DNA of 9,519 nt, taken from contig JAJDZO010000366.1 of NCBI GenBank assembly GCA_022824605.1, forward strand, positions 1 through 9,519, in the 5' to 3' direction. Source of the stretch: Acidimicrobiia bacterium (GTDB taxonomy: Bacteria > Actinomycetota > Acidimicrobiia > Acidimicrobiales > Aldehydirespiratoraceae). The notes below the pieces were generated by a model. The model ran no database searches, had not been told where the DNA came from, and was given only the letters and a program-made list of their open reading frames with translations. The stretch's first letter is position 1. Each line of letters starts with the position of its first letter. Made by a program: the position numbers and the translations under genes. Of this stretch, positions 7,401 to 9,519 are shown one piece after another.

Positions 7401-8611
7401 GAGGATCCGCGCATCCATTGGCCCGCGAGCAGCGCTGCCATCTTCGCCTGCCTAGCCGTCAAGGAAGTCCCCGTGTCGGTGAGCGCCCAATCAGGCACGC
7501 TGATCATCGGATCTTCCAAGAGTTCCCGTCGCAACGCGGAGACGCTGCGACGGGCGACGGAGCCGAGATTCTGCGCTCGATGAAAGTCGATGCCCCGCCC
7601 ACGTGCCGCAGCGCTGTTGAGAGCCTCGGTAACAGCCCGGGAATCGAGACGCGGCACCACAACGCAGTCACGAGTGCCGTCACGAGTCGGTCGAGCCACA
7701 ACGGCTCCGCCGTGGGCTTGCACCGGAACCACGACTGTGTGTTCGACTTGACCCAGGTCGCTCGCTATTTCGGGATCTTTAGCGACCAGCACCATCCGTG
7801 GCACTTCTTCAGCCACCAACCGCCGCCAAGCATTCGCTCCACTGACAAAGACCATCCGATCCAGCAGACAACCACCGCCGGGAGCGCCCGATGCCTCCCC
7901 GGCAGCAGCTATGAAGTCCAGAGCCTCCTCAATGGCAGGAGCCTCGACCACGATCGACCGCCTGCCATCCGCTATGCGCTTCTCCAAGTCTTCGACCGCG
8001 CTGCGACGGCCCGCCAAAGCAACAGCAGCATCGAACAGGCCTCCCGTGCCGTGCTGGCGCCCCTCCCACCACCGTGGACCGATCTCGAACTCCTCCGGGT
8101 GCAGCTTGAGCCGCCGGGCCAACCAGAACTCAGCTTTCGGCGCCGTGCGAAGCCACGACACGATGTCGTCGAGACCGAGAGCACGCACTGCGCGCCAGCG
8201 GCGCTCGGCCGTACGCTCTGCGGCCCATCTGTCCCTTAGTTTCCAGGTCCGTAGCGACACAGCGACATAGATGGTCTCCGCTGTGTTCCAACCCTCTTGC
8301 GCGGCGACGCGATTGTTGTAATCCCTGCTCGCCTTGGTCCCCACGCTCTGTTCGGTAGAAATCTCCCACACAGATCGACCATCAGGCACCCAGCGCGACC
8401 CAATGTCGGCCCGCGCGGTTCCGTCGAACCCGTCGATGTCCGCACCCTCATCGAGAGCGAACTCGGCGTCGACTTCTCCGCCGGCAGTCTCCTCGACGAG
8501 GCGTAGCACTAGCTCCGCAAGCCCGTACCGCGAGTCTGCCTGGTCGGCCCAACTTCGTATGTGGTGACGCTGGACAAGACCCACACTCACGACCATCGAC
8601 GTTAGAGGCAT
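4451..8611 (-). CDS. 1386-aa protein: PD-(D/E)xK-like N-terminus, P-loop-less STAND-like middle, helical C-terminus
   Basis: Very large soluble protein, no signal peptide or membrane segment. Residues ~15-165 resemble a restriction-endonuclease-like domain found on large STAND-type proteins: ADIDGFDG (57-64), VWEISTEQSVGTKASRDYNN (81-100), IYVAVSLRTWKLRDRW (114-129) and the helix ALGLDDIVSWL (144-154). D58/D60/D63, E83 and K93 are candidate catalytic residues, with Ser where the usual second-motif Lys would be. Residues ~219-320 (SIVVEAPAIEEALDFIAAAG, RMVFVSGANAWRRLV, MVLVAKDPEIASDL) align by pattern with an NTPase core, but no GxxxxGK[S/T] exists anywhere in the protein. The remaining ~1000 residues are Leu/Ala/Arg-rich and helical-looking, with an acidic tail. 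The start is unsure: ATG 8611, ATG 8596 and GTG 8590 are all possible and none has a good Shine-Dalgarno. Role as a nuclease sensor-effector against phage is inference from domain order and neighbours. Confidence 0.75.
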   Translation of the reverse strand: MPLTSMVVSVGLVQRHHIRSWADQADSRYGLAELVLRLVEETAGGEVDAEFALDEGADIDGFDGTARADIGSRWVPDGRSVWEISTEQSVGTKASRDYNNRVAAQEGWNTAETIYVAVSLRTWKLRDRWAAERTAERRWRAVRALGLDDIVSWLRTAPKAEFWLARRLKLHPEEFEIGPRWWEGRQHGTGGLFDAAVALAGRRSAVEDLEKRIADGRRSIVVEAPAIEEALDFIAAAGEASGAPGGGCLLDRMVFVSGANAWRRLVAEEVPRMVLVAKDPEIASDLGQVEHTVVVPVQAHGGAVVARPTRDGTRDCVVVPRLDSRAVTEALNSAAARGRGIDFHRAQNLGSVARRSVSALRRELLEDPMISVPDWALTDTGTSLTARQAKMAALLAGQWMRGSSEHSAVLGDRQALIRLAGGSVDYEAIEFELNGLAAGPDPMVVVSGSTWRLVNPNEAWRFLAGHLLTADAIHQFLLVAAEALGERNPLDDLTGDARFLAQLRGVGRRHSRALRRGVARTLALLCIHGSGVPLPGGRGSGDLARRCVRGLFDTAAGVPDSSSAARARRLVELGEVLPMLAEAAPDEFVVAVERTLQPASEAEGLWFTDTRDDLSVAGASSPHTPLLFSLEMLAWLPDHLADVANILLQLEVFDPGGRLANRPAATFSAIFSSWAPQTGVGPQQRLEVLKRLHDRVRASGDSGRMSALVRLLTALLPPHGSTVMSSTPPQIRDYQSPPESTTSRVVDDYEENVRELLVGLTEHRVREHRDPDGMLEVLEAPGGVTTATSLPPAARDRLWALFEEAASEFAPEELAGVCQRLEGLVRIHRQYAEAGWALPEDEADRVAQIAAQITASLGIPDDLVERHLWLFDKHHPDLGHETPRRDDRAAYEQQLLARRAAAVSEVIRSEGLGGVYRLAARAEADGRDAPVGVIGEALEELESRPPDDTDNGEQHPLPNGVETRLLAGLDLPVDDASDSQNAQREAVIARGYFAARFRRIRRAAGDGWGWLRGLLHSKDVTSAQQARLIELTREHPQAWQQAKALGPAPLKEYWKLMTWYGLGHDFDHLEDVALGLLGVGRATDAVGLLSAYRDDDVLSPDRRAELAMDALEALAAEAPTAAVPTAGAFDEGWSIEQLLGYLAQHHPLTGDNLDEPLLRRLTQLDIDHVSVRDLDQPAPFIHNRMSLDPHTFVDIVKRARSEGDDHPPGPGSGRDTSPVQQPRWRMSRSTARRILDSWQRPPGIDDTCALDPQRMRAWIAEAQRLLDNHGLRDIGDRHIGRVLSAVPADPTDGIAPPIALRDLLEEGQSQQFEDGLGSGLLFGPSGGRGGFVSELIAESRRSEQRTERDAATIAAHWPKTARLLRQVARGHAEEARSWEDDPDPLD

Positions 8612-8861
8612 CTAGGCCTGAAACGGCTGTTCGAATAGGCGACGCTGGGACTGGATCATGGCCGCAGCCAGGCAGATAGGTGTCGATGAGCAGGGCCGGG
8701 CCAGCAGAAGAGAAACCGGAGGGCAACGATGTTGGCAGCGGGGCTAGATCCATGGCGGGACTTGCGCCCTACTCGGACTAGCCCACGCCGCCCCCCTGAG
8801 TCCGACGCAGAATCCAGCGCAGCGGGTCTCGGCCTTGGCGACGCGCTAGTAATGGGAGGTC
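8612..8861. other. Divergent intergenic region between the 1386-aa gene and the KAP-like gene
   Basis: 250 bp serving as upstream region for two genes transcribed in opposite directions. I see no convincing -35/-10 pair on either strand. Open frames here on the minus strand read through into the big gene in another frame and do not look like protein. The right edge has GGGAGG (8854-8859) only 2 nt before the ATG at 8862, and an in-frame TAA at 8850-8852 that fixes that start. Confidence 0.4.
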
Positions 8862-8867
8862 ATGACC
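8858..8867. promoter_or_regulatory. 10-bp perfect palindrome over the KAP-like start codon
   Basis: GGTCATGACC is a perfect palindrome covering the end of the Shine-Dalgarno-like sequence and the ATG at 8862. It could be a binding site or simply chance, since a short palindrome is not rare. Confidence 0.2.
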
Positions 8868-8968
8868 GTCGCCGGTGACGCCCCAATTCGAGAACCTTCA
8901 GAGGATCGCTTGGGCAGAGCGGCCCTGGCAGCGTCTCTCGCGGGCAGCGTCCCGCCGGGTGGTGAGCT
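8862..8968 (+). pseudogene. 5' fragment of a KAP-family P-loop NTPase gene, truncated by an insertion sequence
   Basis: Only about the first 30-35 codons remain: MTVAGDAPIREPSEDRLGR, then AALAASLAGS. The pattern PI-x-x-P-x-E-D-R-L-G-R followed by an Ala/Leu helix is the characteristic lead-in of KAP NTPases, which precedes the Walker A motif by ~15-25 residues (family knowledge). KAP proteins are membrane-associated or cytosolic STAND-related ATPases often found in defence islands. The reading frame then runs into sequence antisense to the IS110 transposase, and no Walker A appears. The exact junction is not visible; it lies roughly between 8940 and 8975, and the end given is approximate. The gene is divergent from the 1386-aa gene. 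The start is fixed by a TAA at 8850. With so few residues the family call is moderate. Confidence 0.5.
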
Positions 8969-9519
8969 CCTATGTCAAGCGAGGGTGGGGTTCGTGGTTC
9001 GGAGGTCGGTTTGGAGGTGTGTCCAGATTCGGTCTGAGATTCGGCGTTTGAGGGCTCGGATGGCTTCTCGTTTGGTCTTGCCGCGGCTGAGGCATCGCTG
9101 GTAGTAGGCGTGGCCTTCGGTGCTGGGTCCGCGGATCTGTGCGATGACGGCGGTGTGGATGGCTTTGTTGGATTGGCGGTTGCCGCCTCGGTTGAACCGG
9201 TGGCGGGTGACTCGTCTTGGGCTGGCCTCGAGGGGGGCGGTGCCGTTGGCGATCGCGAAGCGTGCCTTGGTGGCGAATCGGGCCGGGTCGCCGGTCTCGA
9301 CGATGATGTCCGCGGCGACGAGGGCTCTGATGCGGTAGATGCTGGTGAGGCTGGTCTCTGTGTCGGCGACTGCTTTGGCGATGCGTGTGCTGAGCGCGTC
9401 GACCTCGCGGTTGAGGCGCCGGATCTGTGTGAGTGGGCACCTGGGGGCCTCGGCCGCCGCGCTGGGGTCACCGCGCAGCCATCTGGTGGTGGCGTCGAGT
9501 CCACCCCGGCTGTTGAGCG
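8945..9519 (-). mobile_element. IS110-family insertion sequence, 3' (right) part only
   Basis: Defined by the transposase and by the abrupt change at its left side from KAP-like coding sequence to sequence antisense to the transposase. IS110 elements lack terminal inverted repeats and make no target duplication, so the end cannot be placed exactly from one side. The short distance expected between the transposase stop and the element end puts it within a few tens of bases left of 8975; the given left edge is approximate. Confidence 0.65.
8975..9519 (-). CDS. IS110-family transposase, C-terminal part, N-terminus outside window
   Basis: 180 residues ending in TGA at 8975-8977. Visible are the end of the linker/coiled coil (QIRRLNREVDALSTRIAKAV) and the C-terminal Transposase_20 domain: SIYRIRALVAADIIVETGD, PARFATKARFAIANGTAPLE, RRVTRHRFNRGGNRQSNKAI and GKTKREAIRALKRRISDRIW. 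The order and the hRxxRGGNRxxN motif are typical of IS110 serine-dependent transposases, which carry an N-terminal DEDD RuvC-like domain (outside the window). The usual ASSG-like stretch before RHR reads EASPRR, so one of the two conserved serines is Pro. The IS110 group encodes a bridge RNA upstream of the transposase, which would also lie beyond the window. The open frame has no start here because the gene is cut by the window end. Confidence 0.9.
   Translation of the reverse strand, partial: LNSRGGLDATTRWLRGDPSAAAEAPRCPLTQIRRLNREVDALSTRIAKAVADTETSLTSIYRIRALVAADIIVETGDPARFATKARFAIANGTAPLEASPRRVTRHRFNRGGNRQSNKAIHTAVIAQIRGPSTEGHAYYQRCLSRGKTKREAIRALKRRISDRIWTHLQTDLRTTNPTLA

Noticed and set aside
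8860..9504. 214-aa and 156-aa minus-strand ORFs over the insertion sequence
   Set aside because: Both are Pro/Arg/Ser/Thr-rich shadow frames. The IS110 motifs appear in a third minus frame that has no start inside the window because the gene is cut by the window end.
1..9519. CRISPR array, retron or rRNA/tRNA genes
   Set aside because: No regularly spaced short repeats, no reverse-transcriptase motif and no intact structural RNA gene were seen on either strand by eye.

Overview
The window looks like high-GC actinobacterial DNA, most likely from the Mycobacterium/Mycolicibacterium or Gordonia/Nocardia relatives. This rests on codon bias, frequent GTG starts, a tandem pair of DUF35-type OB-fold proteins and an IS110-family element. 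The genus is an inference from protein flavour and was not demonstrated.

Layout. Positions 1-870 (minus strand) hold what looks like host chromosome: a translationally chained cluster (GTGA and ATGA overlaps) of a 161-aa OB-fold protein, a 59-aa low-complexity ORF and the start of a second Zn-ribbon/OB-fold protein that runs out of the window. A 62-bp imperfect repeat covers the 59-aa ORF and the N-terminus of the next gene. Positions 871-1122 are non-coding. Positions 1123-2267 (plus) are a phage/island-type tyrosine integrase. Its catalytic residues are all present, but it has a one-base frameshift in a C run near 1464-1466 and no normal start codon.

Positions 2357-8611 (all minus) look like island cargo of the anti-phage kind. 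An SMC/ABC-like AAA ATPase (2899-4032) overlaps by four bases a small TOPRIM-like protein (2357-2902), an architecture related to split OLD nucleases such as PARIS. A 418-bp spacer follows, with a strong inverted repeat and a possible decayed reading frame. Next comes a 1386-aa protein (4451-8611). Its N-terminal domain resembles a PD-(D/E)xK nuclease, a following segment sits where a STAND NTPase would be but lacks a P-loop, and the rest is a long helical C-terminal region.

Positions 8612-8861 are a divergent intergenic region. At 8862 (plus) a gene begins whose first ~30 residues match the N-terminus of KAP-family P-loop NTPases. It is cut off by the 3' end of an IS110-family insertion sequence whose transposase (minus, 8975 to window end) leaves the window.

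Working model (inference): an integrase-borne defence island inserted just upstream of a lipid-metabolism OB-fold operon. The ATPase-TOPRIM pair is one module. The 1386-aa protein, possibly with the divergent and now broken KAP NTPase, is a second and less understood one. Integrase decay would have fixed the island in place.
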